From contig NZ_LMDG01000001.1 in assembly GCF_001426265.1 (NCBI RefSeq), positions 68,450 through 132,449 of the forward strand: DNA of 64,000 nucleotides, written 5' to 3'. Of the stretch, positions 38,308-47,616 are shown in pieces. Made by a program: the position numbers and the translations under genes. Origin of the DNA: Rhizobium sp. Root1220. Lineage in GTDB: Bacteria > Pseudomonadota > Alphaproteobacteria > Rhizobiales > Rhizobiaceae. Under the pieces are notes generated by a model. That model ran no database searches and was not told where the DNA came from. It worked only from the letters and a program-made list of their open reading frames with translations. Within the stretch, counting starts at the first letter, position 1. Every line of letters begins with the position of its first letter.

Positions 38308-38353
38308 GTGTCTTAACCTATCACGCCCGGCACTCGGCCGGGTACCTTTCCGT

Positions 38354-39550
38354 TCAAGCCGTCTTCTTGATCTTGGATGCGCGCACGCTCTCGGCGGCGC
38401 GCTCCAGTCGGGCGAGGCCTTCGCGGGCTTCGTCTGCCGTAACGACCAGGGGCGGAAGGAGACGGATCACGTTGTCTCCGGCCGGAATAGCCAACAGATG
38501 AGCCGCCCGCATCGCCTGCAGCAATTCAACGGCAGGCACGGCCGCTTTGACACCGAGCATCAGGCCTTCGCCGCGGACATCCTCGATGACATCCGGGAAG
38601 CGATCCTTCAACGAAGCCAGCCCTTGGCGGAAGACCAGGGAAACGTCACGAATGTGCTGCAGGAACCCATCCTCTAGAACGACGTCGAGCACGGCATTGC
38701 CGACCGCCATGGCAAGCGGATTACCGCCATAGGTCGACCCGTGCGTGCCGGCCTTCATGCCCGACGCCGCTTCAGCCGTGGCAAGGCAGGCACCAAGCGG
38801 GAAGCCACCGCCGATCCCCTTGGCGACTGCCATGATATCGGGCGCAATGCCCGACCACTCGTGGGCGAAGAGCTTGCCGGTGCGGCCGATGCCGCTCTGC
38901 ACTTCGTCGAGGATCAGCAACAGGCCCTTCTCGTCACGTAGCTGGCGCAGCGCCTTCATGAATTCGTTGCTGGCAGGACGAATACCGCCCTCGCCCTGTA
39001 CGGGCTCGATCAGAATGGCAGCCGTTTGGTCCGTGACCGCGGCGCGAACGGCATCGAGATCACCAAACGGGACCTGATCGAAGCCAGGAGCCTTGGGACC
39101 GAACCCCTCGAGATACTTTTCCTGCCCGCCCGCTGCGATTGTCGCCAGCGTACGGCCATGGAACGCACCCTCGAACGTGATGATGTGAAACCGCTTGGGA
39201 TGACCCTTGGAATACTGGTAGCGCCGCGCGGTCTTGATCGCGCATTCCAGGGCTTCTGCGCCCGAGTTGGTGAAGAACACCTTGTCCGCGAAGGTTGCGC
39301 TGGTCAAACGCCTGGCGAACACCTCCTGTCCCGGAATCTCATAGATGTTGGACAGGTGCCAGACCTTGTCCGCCTGCTCCTTCAGCGCGCCTACGACATG
39401 CGCGTGGCCGTGGCCGACGGAGGTCACCGCAACGCCTGCACCAAAATCAAGATATCGTTCGCCGGTTTCGGTGATCAGCCACACGCCCTCTCCTCGCTCG
39501 AACCGCAAAGGGGCACGAGAGTAGGTGTCGTAAAGCGCGGCTTCAGCCAT
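38354..39550 (-). CDS. argD: Acetylornithine aminotransferase
   Basis: A 398-residue class III PLP aminotransferase of arginine synthesis. [15 protein letters not shown] (95-109), [12 protein letters not shown] (214-225) and the PLP Lys 244 in [14 protein letters not shown] are present. Leads the argD-argF-hslO operon. Its promoter and a 5' hairpin lie at 39621-39673. Confidence 0.94.
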   Translation of the reverse strand: MAEAALYDTYSRAPLRFERGEGVWLITETGERYLDFGAGVAVTSVGHGHAHVVGALKEQADKVWHLSNIYEIPGQEVFARRLTSATFADKVFFTNSGAEALECAIKTARRYQYSKGHPKRFHIITFEGAFHGRTLATIAAGGQEKYLEGFGPKAPGFDQVPFGDLDAVRAAVTDQTAAILIEPVQGEGGIRPASNEFMKALRQLRDEKGLLLILDEVQSGIGRTGKLFAHEWSGIAPDIMAVAKGIGGGFPLGACLATAEAASGMKAGTHGSTYGGNPLAMAVGNAVLDVVLEDGFLQHIRDVSLVFRQGLASLKDRFPDVIEDVRGEGLMLGVKAAVPAVELLQAMRAAHLLAIPAGDNVIRLLPPLVVTADEAREGLARLERAAESVRASKIKKTA

Positions 39551-39620
39551 GGCGCGATCTCCTGTATCTAGCTATCAGCAACCGGACTCCGGCTAAAAAG
39601 CAGGTCCGAAAAATTAAAAA

Positions 39621-39673
39621 TGCCGCCTTTCGGCGGCAGGCAGCACTATTTACTTTTCGCACTGCAATGTCAA
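39621..39673 (-). promoter_or_regulatory. argD promoter with a hairpin at the predicted transcript 5' end
   Basis: On the minus strand TTGACA (39668-39673), a 17-bp spacer and AATAGT make a promoter. The predicted start falls directly at a 7-bp TGCCGCC/GGCGGCA stem with GAAA loop (39621-39638), followed by TTTTTAATTTTT, about 70 bases before argD. The rest of the 39551-39976 gap has the GANTC cluster and no gene. Confidence 0.5.
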
Positions 39674-39751
39674 CAAAACTGAGGTTTTTCCGCATGCGTC
39701 AAGCTGCCATTGGCGGCGGCCGGGCCTATCAACAATTAATGTTGCAGAAAT

Positions 39752-39827
39752 GACTCTCCCGTCCAGCAAGTTGGGGAAAACCTCGAATTCGATTCGCCGG
39801 GATTCAACCGACTCTTGTCACGGAGTC
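39752..39827. promoter_or_regulatory. Cluster of five GANTC (CcrM) sites upstream of gcrA, next to a CtrA-box-like site
   Basis: GANTC occurs at 39752, 39791, 39801, 39810 and 39823, five times in 76 bp, where random sequence would give about one per 256 bp. TTAA-N7-TTAC at 39842-39856 is close to the CtrA box TTAA-N7-TTAA. Both kinds of site fit cell-cycle control of gcrA. Confidence 0.65.
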
Positions 39828-39976
39828 AGCCTCACACTAGGTTAAAACTCAATTACTAGACTGCATGCGGCGGAACTAGTCACCACAATCGAGCGAGCGT
39901 TTCTTGCTTCGGATGCGTCCGGGGCAACGGTGAAGGATTCTGCCTACACCAACGCAAATAAGGCGGAGACAGGGGC

Positions 39977-40510
39977 ATGAACTGGACAGACGAGCGCGTT
40001 GAAAAACTCAAGAAGCTTTGGTCCGAGGGCCTCAGCGCCAGCCAGATCGCAGCACAACTTGGCGGCGTAAGCCGGAACGCCGTTATCGGCAAGGTGCACC
40101 GTTTGTGCCTGCCAGGCCGGGCCAAAGCCGGCGGGACATCCAGCGCGACAAGAACGCCTAAGCGCACGACGACTGCGCCGCGCGCTCCCAACTATGCATC
40201 TAGGATCACCACCCGCACCGTAACCCGCCAGCAGGGCGCGACGATGCTGAAGGAAGAGATCGAAGTCGGTGCGATCGAGGAAGTCAGGTTCCGTCCCGCT
40301 TCGAACGTTGTCGTTCCGATCTCGCGCCGCCTCGGCCTCACGGAACTAACCGAGCGCACCTGCAAGTGGCCGGTTGGCGATCCGCTGACCGATGACTTTC
40401 ACTTCTGCGGTTGCGAATCCCCGGATTCCTCACCCTATTGCACCTATCACCAGCGCATGGCCTACCAGCCGGTGAACGAACGTCGCAAGGCCGCCAACCG
40501 GGTCGCATGA
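39977..40510 (+). CDS. gcrA: GcrA cell-cycle regulator
   Basis: A 177-residue regulator. The N-terminal MNWTDERVEKLKKLW and GVSRNAVIGKVHRL helices (1-45) form the GcrA DNA-binding region. The C-terminal part holds CKWPVGDP and FHFCGCESPDSSPYCTYHQRM (described by position, about 135-165), with conserved Cys that contact sigma-70. GcrA with CcrM-methylated GANTC drives S-phase promoters in alphaproteobacteria. A terminator follows at 40537. A GGCGGAGACAGG region lies before the ATG. Confidence 0.94.
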   Translation: MNWTDERVEKLKKLWSEGLSASQIAAQLGGVSRNAVIGKVHRLCLPGRAKAGGTSSATRTPKRTTTAPRAPNYASRITTRTVTRQQGATMLKEEIEVGAIEEVRFRPASNVVVPISRRLGLTELTERTCKWPVGDPLTDDFHFCGCESPDSSPYCTYHQRMAYQPVNERRKAANRVA

Positions 40511-40536
40511 ACCGGAAAGCCGGATAAGAAACAGAA

Positions 40537-40560
40537 ACGGGCCCAGTGGCCCGTTTTTTT
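40537..40560 (+). terminator. Intrinsic terminator after gcrA
   Basis: ACGGGCC pairs with GGCCCGT around CAGT, then a run of seven or more T. Confidence 0.9.
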
Positions 40561-40770
40561 AATTGATAAGTTCTTGAAATTATTGGGATTCCATTAAATT
40601 CCAGCGCTGCGAAATGGTCAAGCTTCGGGCGATACAGCATGGCTAGCGGAAAAACGTTTTGCGATCGGAAACCGGAACGCGAGCGCCCCGAGGCACGACG
40701 CCAGCCGCCCGCCCTTCTGGCCGATAGGAAGGGTAACGTCGACCGTCTTGCAGATCAATTCGGCTTTACG

Positions 40771-42015
40771 TCAAAATCGCACGGTAAAGCGTGTTCCCGT
40801 GCCAACTTCGGACTTCACAATAAGGCGTGCGCGATGGCGCGTCAGGATATGCTTGACGATTGCAAGACCGAGGCCAGTCCCTTTTTTCGAGCGGCTGTCT
40901 TCGATGCTGACCCGATAAAACCGCTCCGTCAGACGCGGCACATGCTCGGCAGGGATTCCTGGTCCCTGGTCAACGATAGTGACCTCGACCGGCTGGCCCT
41001 GATTATTGCGCAGAAAGACATCGACAGTCTTGCCTTCCTGTCCGTATTTGCAGGCATTTTCCATCAGATTCTCAAACACTTGCACGAGTTCGTCGCGGTC
41101 TCCGAGAACCTCTGCCTTGCCATCCGGGAGGTGTAGCGCAATTTCGACGCCGACGTCGTTGGCGAGCGGCATCAGGGAATCCTTTACGTGACCGAGCAAT
41201 GGAACGAGATCGACCTTCTCGTCCGGCGCGATGTGCGACTTCAGCTCCAGACGCGACAGGGAAAGCAGATCGTCCACAAGGCGGCTCATGCGCGTGGCCT
41301 GATCCAGCATGATCCCCAGAAAGCGCTCCTGTGCCCTAGGGTCGTTTTTTGCCGGCCCCTGTATCGTCTCAATAAACCCGCGCAGGGACGCCAGCGGCGT
41401 TCGCAGTTCGTGGCTTGCATTGGCGACAAAATCCGAGCGCATGCGGTCGATACGCCGCACTTCGGAAATATCGCGAAAAGAGAGAACGAAAAAGCGCTCG
41501 CTCGTCGGCTGGCCGTCGCCGAGATCCACAGGCGCACTGCGAACGATATAGACACGCTCGGAAGGTAGGCGTTCGGAATGCTCTATCTGGTTTGGCGCGT
41601 TCGTAGCAATCGTCTCTCGCATCATGTCCAGAATGCCCGGCGAGCGTAGCCGGGCGGATATGTGCGCGCCGATCGTCATTTCACCAAAGGCTTTTTCCGC
41701 TGCCCGGTTCTGATAGAGCACCGACGCGTCTCCGGAGAGCACCATTACAGGGATATCGAGAGCGGCGAGCGTTGCGGAAACCTCCGGCAAGAGGCTGCGA
41801 GCGGCCTCGACATCTTCACCGACCGGCTCAAGCGGCACCTCGTTGGCCACCGGGGTCGCATGCCATAGTGCGGTGATGATCAGTGCTACCCAAAGGCCCA
41901 GCACGGCCCATCCGTTCACGCCAGCAGCCAGGGCGATCAATGCAATCAGCAGGCTCATCAGCAGTACCGGGCGCTCCTGCCGAATGCGAGCGATCAGGCT
42001 TCGTGTCCATGGCAT
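40771..42015 (-). CDS. PhoR-like sensor histidine kinase
   Basis: A 414-residue membrane kinase: two helices (about 18-55), a PAS-like domain, the HisKA box SHELRTPLASLRGFIET, and an HATPase domain ending in GTGLGLAIVKHILTRH. The HisKA text and the PAS linker are those of PhoR, the phosphate-starvation kinase. No phoB or pst gene is in view, so the name is by similarity. ppk2 diverges 213 bp away, which fits phosphate metabolism. The start is ATG 42015 rather than a TTG four codons upstream. Confidence 0.75.
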   Translation of the reverse strand: MPWTRSLIARIRQERPVLLMSLLIALIALAAGVNGWAVLGLWVALIITALWHATPVANEVPLEPVGEDVEAARSLLPEVSATLAALDIPVMVLSGDASVLYQNRAAEKAFGEMTIGAHISARLRSPGILDMMRETIATNAPNQIEHSERLPSERVYIVRSAPVDLGDGQPTSERFFVLSFRDISEVRRIDRMRSDFVANASHELRTPLASLRGFIETIQGPAKNDPRAQERFLGIMLDQATRMSRLVDDLLSLSRLELKSHIAPDEKVDLVPLLGHVKDSLMPLANDVGVEIALHLPDGKAEVLGDRDELVQVFENLMENACKYGQEGKTVDVFLRNNQGQPVEVTIVDQGPGIPAEHVPRLTERFYRVSIEDSRSKKGTGLGLAIVKHILTRHRARLIVKSEVGTGTRFTVRF

Positions 42016-42228
42016 TTCGTATTCCAACCGCCCCGTTGCGACGTCGATTCGTACTTTCCGACTTCAAACTCTGCCTGATACCTGCAATTCATGACAGAAG
42101 TTTTCGACAGCGGCCAACAATCGAGACACGCGTGAGGAAACGCACAGCATTTTTTTGACCAGCAACCGATTTGATTTTCAACGAGAAATATGGTCGCCTG
42201 CTGCGAACGAAGCCCGAAGGGAGAAGCC

Positions 42229-43110
42229 ATGGCCGATGAAGTCGAAAGCAGAGCCGTCGAACTGGACATTCGCGGCAAAAAACGTGTCTTCGACGTCGAT
42301 GATCCGGTCCTGCCGGACTGGATAGACGAAGCCGCGCTTCAGTCCGGCGACTTCCCATACAACAAGAAGCTCAAGGAAGACGAATACCTCGAGCAGTTGC
42401 AGAAGTTGCAGATAGAGCTGGTCAAGGTTCAGTTCTGGCTGCAGGCAACCGGCAAGCGCGTCATGGCACTCTTCGAGGGTCGTGATGCCGCAGGCAAGGG
42501 AGGGGCGATTTCCTCTTCATCGGCCCATATGAATCCCCGCCTCTCTCGTGTTGTCGCGCTAACGAAGCCGACGGATCGTGAGGCTGGCCAGTGGTATTTC
42601 CAGCGCTACATCGCCCAGTTTCCGACGGCCGGCGAATTCGTTCTCTTCGATCGCTCCTGGTACAACCGCGCCGGCGTCGAGCCCGTCATGGGATTTTGTA
42701 CGCCAAAGCAGTACGCGGATTTTCTCGTGCAGGCGCCACAGATCGAGAAAGTCATCGCGCACGAAGGCATATTTTTCTTCAAGTTCTACCTGGATATCGG
42801 CCGGGAAATGCAGCTTAAGCGATTCCATGACCGGAGGCACGATCCACTGAAAGTCTGGAAGCTGTCCTCGATGGACATTGCCGCGCTGACAAAGTGGGGT
42901 GACTACAGCGAGAAGCGTGATCGGATGCTCAAGGAAACGCACACTGAGTATGCCCCGTGGACGGTGATCCACGCCAACGACAAGCGGCGCGCGCGGCTCA
43001 ACCTGGTTCGCCATATGTTGAAGACGCTCGACTATGACGCCAAGGACAAAGACGCGATCGGCAAACTCGACGACAAGATAATCGGTTCGGGACCGGGTTT
43101 CCTGAAATAG
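42229..43110 (+). CDS. ppk2: Polyphosphate kinase 2
   Basis: A 293-residue PPK2-family enzyme that transfers phosphate between polyphosphate and nucleoside diphosphates. Walker [11 protein letters not shown] and the Walker B-type [12 protein letters not shown] segment are present, and the helical lid has [17 protein letters not shown] sequence. ATG 42229 has GGGAGAAG upstream. Single-domain class I length. The phoR-like kinase on the other strand suggests shared phosphate control. Confidence 0.93.
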   Translation: MADEVESRAVELDIRGKKRVFDVDDPVLPDWIDEAALQSGDFPYNKKLKEDEYLEQLQKLQIELVKVQFWLQATGKRVMALFEGRDAAGKGGAISSSSAHMNPRLSRVVALTKPTDREAGQWYFQRYIAQFPTAGEFVLFDRSWYNRAGVEPVMGFCTPKQYADFLVQAPQIEKVIAHEGIFFFKFYLDIGREMQLKRFHDRRHDPLKVWKLSSMDIAALTKWGDYSEKRDRMLKETHTEYAPWTVIHANDKRRARLNLVRHMLKTLDYDAKDKDAIGKLDDKIIGSGPGFLK

Positions 43111-43111
43111 C

Positions 43112-44305
43112 CTATTGCCCCGGCAGGACGCGCACTGCGTAGAGGTTGACGCCCCGCGCCTTGCCGTCCACGTCGCTGTTGATCAACAGGCTACCCGGAG
43201 AGGTCGGCGCCAGCGAGCGGTCGAAGCGCACCTGAAGCAGAACATCGGACTTCTGTCGCGTGACATCGAAGCGATGGCGCGCGCAGTCCCCGAGCGATTG
43301 GAAATCGCACTCGACGGTGATCTGCGTCGGCTCGTCCGAAGTCGACTGCAACGTGATTGCGATCGTCGACGACTTGCCGGCCAGCTGCGTCAGCACATCG
43401 GCTGGAACCACGATCCCGACGTTACCGTCGCTGCCGTTGCTTTGGGAAATCAAACGCACCGCGGGCCCGTCGCTTTCTGCGACATTCTCAGTTCGGGCCT
43501 GAGCGCCCGTCTTTATCTTGTCGGTGTCGGACGGCTTGAATATCTCTATCCAGTCCGCGGAGAAGGAGTTCTGCGGATCGATGGTCACGGGGGAGGCACC
43601 GCCGGACGACGCCTCTCCGGTGTTGTCATCGTCGGCACCATCAAAGTCCTCCGGCTGCGTGCTCGCTGGGGGATTGGCCACACTGGTGTCGCGCTCGGCA
43701 GCGGTCATCAGCAGGCCCGAGGTGTAAACCCACCATGCCCCCATCCCGACGAAGGCGAGAAGCACGCACCACACCAGAAGCCGGGAAAAGAACTTGCGCG
43801 GCTTGCGACGGCCAGCGGCCCGCTCCGGCCGGAAATCCATATTGGCGGGCCGTCTTTCCTCCGCGACGGCTTCAGATGCCAGCGGCGGCGCGGCGCCGAG
43901 ATGGTCACCGCTACCGGCATGCACGCCCGCAAGACTGGACTCGTCGTCAAAGCGCGGATCCTCCACGGCATGCCCGCGGGTCTCGCCACCAACCGCCATG
44001 CTCGCCGTATTGTCGGTCACGGAATGAACGATCGGCTTCGGCACCTCTACGACCGGTGGCACCGGCACCTCCGGGGGACCTTGTCGCGGATGCATACGCT
44101 CGCGCTCCTCCGCCTCGATCATGTGAATGGTCGTCTCAAGCCTGTGGCGATGAAAAGAGACCGCCTCGCCGTCAGTGATGTCCTGTTTGCGAAGCCCCGC
44201 CTCCAGCGCCTGGCGCGCGGATTGGTAAATCTTGGCTCGGACCTCGGGATTGTCGCGATCGGCATTGTCGAGTGCCGTTCTGATGGCCGTTTCTAATCCG
44301 CTCAC
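43112..44305 (-). CDS. Conserved hypothetical single-span membrane protein
   Basis: A 397-residue protein: a cytosolic helical N-terminus (about 1-70), a Pro/Glu-rich linker, one membrane helix (about 173-195, LVWCVLLAFVGMGAWWVYTS), an acidic linker and a C-terminal globular, beta-rich domain (about 245-397). I do not recognise the family; similar proteins are common in Rhizobiales. The stop is one base from the ppk2 stop on the other strand. Possibly a periplasmic carbohydrate- or peptidoglycan-binding protein, unproven. Confidence 0.6.
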   Translation of the reverse strand: MSGLETAIRTALDNADRDNPEVRAKIYQSARQALEAGLRKQDITDGEAVSFHRHRLETTIHMIEAEERERMHPRQGPPEVPVPPVVEVPKPIVHSVTDNTASMAVGGETRGHAVEDPRFDDESSLAGVHAGSGDHLGAAPPLASEAVAEERRPANMDFRPERAAGRRKPRKFFSRLLVWCVLLAFVGMGAWWVYTSGLLMTAAERDTSVANPPASTQPEDFDGADDDNTGEASSGGASPVTIDPQNSFSADWIEIFKPSDTDKIKTGAQARTENVAESDGPAVRLISQSNGSDGNVGIVVPADVLTQLAGKSSTIAITLQSTSDEPTQITVECDFQSLGDCARHRFDVTRQKSDVLLQVRFDRSLAPTSPGSLLINSDVDGKARGVNLYAVRVLPGQ

Positions 44306-44525
44306 GTCCGGTCCTTCACTCTGAGACAGGGCATCATGCTTGACACTTCATTAAATCCGGTACCCGCTGACGCTTCAAACCGCAACCCTCAGACGGCCTG
44401 AGCTCCGAATCCGGCAGGGGATAAGGGTCGGGCGCCCCAAACAACCTCAAGCCTTGATGACAATAGCCGATATTTTCGGAATCGATAGGCCGGCCTTTTC
44501 CTGCCGACAAGCATCTGCTATCAAA

Positions 44526-44547
44526 TTGACGTTTTCGTAAACGTCAA
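44526..44547. promoter_or_regulatory. 22-bp palindrome (putative operator) before the nitronate monooxygenase gene
   Basis: TTGACGTTTTC and its mirror with one mismatch lie 14 bp before the ATG at 44562. It shares 19-20 of 22 positions with the dyad at 1158-1179. Its position next to the start codon fits repression. Confidence 0.6.
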
Positions 44548-44561
44548 TTATTTGGTGTCCC

Positions 44562-45521
44562 ATGGCCCTGCCCCCGATCCTGACGCAGAATCTTCGATTG
44601 CCGGTCGTCGCCTCGCCACTCTTCATCGTCTCGCACCCTGCCCTGACGCTCGCTCAATGCAGGGCGGGCATCGTCGGCAGCTTTCCGGCGCTAAACGCGC
44701 GGCCGGAGAGCCAACTGGATGAATGGCTGGCGATGATGACAGAGGATCTTGCCGCTCATGACAGGACGCATCCGGAACGACTGGCAGCCCCTTTTGCCGT
44801 CAACCAGATCGTCCACATGTCGAACAAGCGGCTGGAACACGATCTAGGGCTCTGCGTGAAATACCGGGTGCCAATCGTGATTTCGTCGCTCGGCGCCGTT
44901 CCCGAAGTCAATGCAGCGGTGCATTCCTATGGAGGGATCGTGCTCCACGACGTCGTCAACAACCGTCATGCGAATTCCGCCATCCGCAAGGGGGCAGATG
45001 GCCTGATCGCCGTTGCGGCGGGCGCCGGCGGACATGCCGGCACCCTTTCACCCTTTGCGCTGATCCAGGAAATACGCGAATGGTTCGATGGCCCCCTGCT
45101 GCTTGCGGGCGCCATCGCCAATGGCGGCGCCATCCTAGCCGCTCAAGCGATGGGGGCGGACATGGCCTATATCGGCACGCCCTTCATCGCCACGGAGGAG
45201 GCTCGCGCATCGGACGCGTACAAGCAGGCAATCGTCCAGGGCGCAGCCAGTGACATCGTCTACTCCAACTACTTCACCGGCGTGCACGGCAATTATCTGA
45301 GGCCGTCGGTCAAGGCGGCCGGCCTTAATCCGGACGACCTGCCGGTCGCTGACCCTTCGAAGATGGATTTCGAACAGGCCGTCGGCGGCGCCAAGGCCTG
45401 GAAGGATATCTGGGGCAGCGGCCAGGGTATCGGCGCCATCAAGTCGATCGAACGCGTCGGAGCGCTTGTCGATCGACTTGAAGACGAATACCGGGCGGCC
45501 CGCGCGCGGCTGTCGCTCTAA
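44562..45521 (+). CDS. Nitronate monooxygenase (2-nitropropane dioxygenase family)
   Basis: A 319-residue FMN enzyme. Family blocks are the Met-Ala-Leu-Pro start with LTQNLRLPVVASPLFIVS, the GAGGHAGTLSPFALIQEI phosphate-binding loop (about 150-167) and the GADMAYIGTPFIATEEA loop. The family oxidises alkyl nitronates, but some members are enoyl-reductase-like. The palindrome shared with the beta-oxidation operon suggests a role in acyl-CoA metabolism or in detoxifying 3-nitropropionate, a fatty-acid-oxidation-related toxin. Inference only. Confidence 0.86.
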   Translation: MALPPILTQNLRLPVVASPLFIVSHPALTLAQCRAGIVGSFPALNARPESQLDEWLAMMTEDLAAHDRTHPERLAAPFAVNQIVHMSNKRLEHDLGLCVKYRVPIVISSLGAVPEVNAAVHSYGGIVLHDVVNNRHANSAIRKGADGLIAVAAGAGGHAGTLSPFALIQEIREWFDGPLLLAGAIANGGAILAAQAMGADMAYIGTPFIATEEARASDAYKQAIVQGAASDIVYSNYFTGVHGNYLRPSVKAAGLNPDDLPVADPSKMDFEQAVGGAKAWKDIWGSGQGIGAIKSIERVGALVDRLEDEYRAARARLSL

Positions 45522-45650
45522 GTCCATCCATGGCTCCTCCGCAAGCAGCTGCTTTTTTGCGGAAGACCGAACTGGACGCTTGAAATCTCCAATCAATGGC
45601 TGTATCAGCGCCGTGCAAGTCGCGGCCAGCATGTTTGTGTCGCGGAAATT

Positions 45651-45726
45651 GCCGCTTTAGCTCAGTCGGTAGAGCACGTCATTCGTAATGACGGGGTCAG
45701 GTGTTCGAGTCACCTAAGCGGCACCA
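45651..45726 (+). tRNA. tRNA-Thr (anticodon CGT)
   Basis: Acceptor GCCGCTT/AAGCGGC, D-stem GCTC/GAGC, anticodon stem CGTCA/TGACG with loop TTCGTAA, T-arm AGGTG-TTCGAGT-CACCT, and encoded CCA. All stems are perfect. Confidence 0.96.
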
Positions 45727-45807
45727 TTCTTCTCCTTAAAATACAGTCACCCAGAATATCCGCCATTTCTGCTCTTCGGCTTTAGCTTGGGCCGCCACGG
45801 CTGCTCA

Positions 45808-46320
45808 CTAACGACGGCAGTAGTAGTTAAATGGCTGGGTCTCGCACATCCAAGAGTTTACATCCACGCCGACGCTCTTTGCGGCTATCAGGAACTCCTG
45901 ATATTTGAGCATCAGGTATTCATAAATGACGGATCCTGCGCTTATGCCCGCCTCCGCTATTTGCCGCGCGATGTCACGAACTGCAGCACCGGCAGCCTCC
46001 CCGAGATCGAGGGCTTCGGTCGTGATACTATCCACAATCACCTGAACATTCTGTCGAATCTGGTCGCGCAGGCGCGCGAACGAATCGAATCCATTGCGGA
46101 CCATCGCGTTGGCAGAGCGTTCCGCAGACTGCATCGCGATCGCGAGGTTGAGCCTAAGAGTTTCAACCGCGATAAACATGTCTTCAAGTCGATCCGGATT
46201 GGAAAGGGTTTGCCGGATAGTCTCGGTGGTCACGCTTGGCAATTCCTGAGCGCGAGAAGGGAGCCCAGCGAGCAGTGCAGAACCACTCACCGTCAGCAGA
46301 AGTAAACTTCTCCTATCCAT
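45808..46320 (-). CDS. Exported helical protein of unknown function (second gene of a tRNA-linked pair)
   Basis: 170 residues with a signal peptide (1-24, SRAQ cleavage). The rest is mainly helical with Ala-rich heptads (about 35-130, LRLNLAIAMQSAERSANAM) and ends WMCETQPFNYYCRR, with two Cys that may pair. No domain is recognised. It starts two bases after the stop of the membrane gene upstream, so both are one unit. Coding G+C looks lower than in the core genes around. Confidence 0.6.
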   Translation of the reverse strand: MDRRSLLLLTVSGSALLAGLPSRAQELPSVTTETIRQTLSNPDRLEDMFIAVETLRLNLAIAMQSAERSANAMVRNGFDSFARLRDQIRQNVQVIVDSITTEALDLGEAAGAAVRDIARQIAEAGISAGSVIYEYLMLKYQEFLIAAKSVGVDVNSWMCETQPFNYYCRR

Positions 46321-46322
46321 TT

Positions 46323-46781
46323 CTACCCCCTTGTGAAAACGCTCCCAATAGCCTTCCCGACTCGGCTCAGTCCCAAAAGTGTGGCAATGACAAAAGAAAT
46401 GACCGAGGCCGCCAAGGAATTAAACTGCCAGACAGCATTGAACTGAGATTTGTCGACCTCCTGGCACCAGTTAGCTTCGGTCAACAAGTTTCTGACGGTC
46501 AGCGCTACAACGCCCTTAGCACTAAATCCGAAGAACAAGGATGCCAGTGCCGCCATGGCCCCGATGGACAGGAAGATGGCGACTAACCAGGTCCTCCAAG
46601 TTTTGTTTTCCTCCTTGAGCACCTGGGCCAGCACTAAGGTCGATATTCCAAGGAATGCTATGCCAGCAAGCCACAGGTCATTTATTTGTCCGGTGGAAAT
46701 ATCTGCCCACTTCAACAGAATTTCTTTCTGCGCCTCTAGTGGCACAGGTGGCGTCATGTTGTCGGCAGCCGCGCAAGTCAT
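46323..46781 (-). CDS. Three-span membrane protein of unknown function (first gene of a tRNA-linked pair)
   Basis: 152 residues with hydrophobic helices at about 36-54, 63-85 and 118-138. The N-terminal 30 residues are soluble and the 90-117 segment carries a Cys. No family is recognised. In three sampled 60-base lines of this gene I count 95 G+C of 180, about 53 percent, below the impression given by the core genes. It pairs with the exported protein downstream and points toward tRNA-Thr. Confidence 0.55.
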   Translation of the reverse strand: MTCAAADNMTPPVPLEAQKEILLKWADISTGQINDLWLAGIAFLGISTLVLAQVLKEENKTWRTWLVAIFLSIGAMAALASLFFGFSAKGVVALTVRNLLTEANWCQEVDKSQFNAVWQFNSLAASVISFVIATLLGLSRVGKAIGSVFTRG

Positions 46782-47200
46782 CCTCGTGCCTCCCCCCTCA
46801 ACGATACAAGCACAACAAGTCCGAGTAAACCTATGATTGATACATCAAAGGTAGTAAATCGGGCACGATGGGGATGTCCGGCCCGGAGACATAGGTAAAA
46901 GATCGTTCCAGAGACAGGGGTGACAATCTCGTGCCGTCGGAATAGCGACACTGCCGATCATGCCGTTTGCTTGCACCCTGATTGCCACGCTCATCCGACT
47001 GAGTTGCGCTAAAGCGCGCAGTGATCTCCGGCTGCATCCCGTTTGAAAAGGCCCTCCACCTCGAGTTTTCCGAAGCGCGATGGCAGCGTTTGTATCAGTC
47101 GGCCTGAACCTCAGTATGATTTCTCCAGGCATGCAGTGAGCTATTATTCTTCGACAATCCGCGCGTCGTTGGGTGCGGATAACGCCTAAAGGAGAATGCT
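46782..47200. other. Gap without a convincing gene
   Basis: Two overlapping short frames on the minus strand (up to 95 codons) have uneven composition and no ribosome site, and look like chance or decayed sequence. GGAGAATGCT directly before 47201 belongs to the next gene. No repeat or hairpin stands out. Confidence 0.4.
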
Positions 47201-47554
47201 ATGTCGTTCAGAAAAGCCGCAACCACGGGATTGATCGCTGCAACCCTGGCAATCGCGTCCATTGTCGCCTCCACGCCTGCGATGGCCCACGGCGGTGGAG
47301 GTCATGGAGGAGGCGGCCATGGAGGAGGTTTCGGCGGAGGTTTTGGCCGTGGAATTGGTGGTGAACACTTCGGTGGCAATGACCGCGGGAATTTCGCGAT
47401 GCACAACGATGGTTTCGCCGAAAACACAACTCACAGCTTCGGCCGATTGAACCATCGGGGATTCCACCGCTTCCGCGACAATGGATGGGATACCTGCTAT
47501 CCAGACTGGTGGCAGGAACGCCACGTCGACACCTTCCAGAACGAATGCTACTGA
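47201..47554 (+). CDS. Secreted Gly/His-rich small protein
   Basis: 117 residues: signal peptide (1-29, AMA cleavage), then a Gly/His-rich stretch (about 30-60) of GGHGGG repeats, then a Phe/Arg/Asn-rich tail ending FQNECY with two Cys. The His-Gly repeats could bind metal. AAGGAGA precedes ATG 47201. Similar short secreted proteins occur in Rhizobiales; the role is unknown. A terminator follows at 47591. Confidence 0.65.
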   Translation: MSFRKAATTGLIAATLAIASIVASTPAMAHGGGGHGGGGHGGGFGGGFGRGIGGEHFGGNDRGNFAMHNDGFAENTTHSFGRLNHRGFHRFRDNGWDTCYPDWWQERHVDTFQNECY

Positions 47555-47590
47555 TCGGCTCCTCTGACGCAGGGCGCTTGGCCAAAGATA

Positions 47591-47616
47591 CGCCGCCGTT
47601 TCGGGCGGCGTTTTTT
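47591..47616 (+). terminator. Intrinsic terminator after the Gly/His-rich gene
   Basis: CGCCGCC and GGCGGCG pair around GTTTCG, followed by six T, 36 bp after the stop. Confidence 0.88.

Noticed and set aside
42085..42115. Possible PHO box (two CTGTC copies) between the phoR-like gene and ppk2
   Set aside because: The repeats are 13 bases apart instead of the 11 needed for PhoB binding, and the second half is weak.
43115..44296. 393-codon frame antisense to the hypothetical membrane protein gene
   Set aside because: The minus-strand reading has a membrane helix and protein-like composition; the plus frame is Arg/His-rich shadow sequence.
46831..47132. Two overlapping short minus-strand frames (68 and 95 codons)
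   Set aside because: No ribosome site, and they overlap each other in different frames without recognisable motifs.
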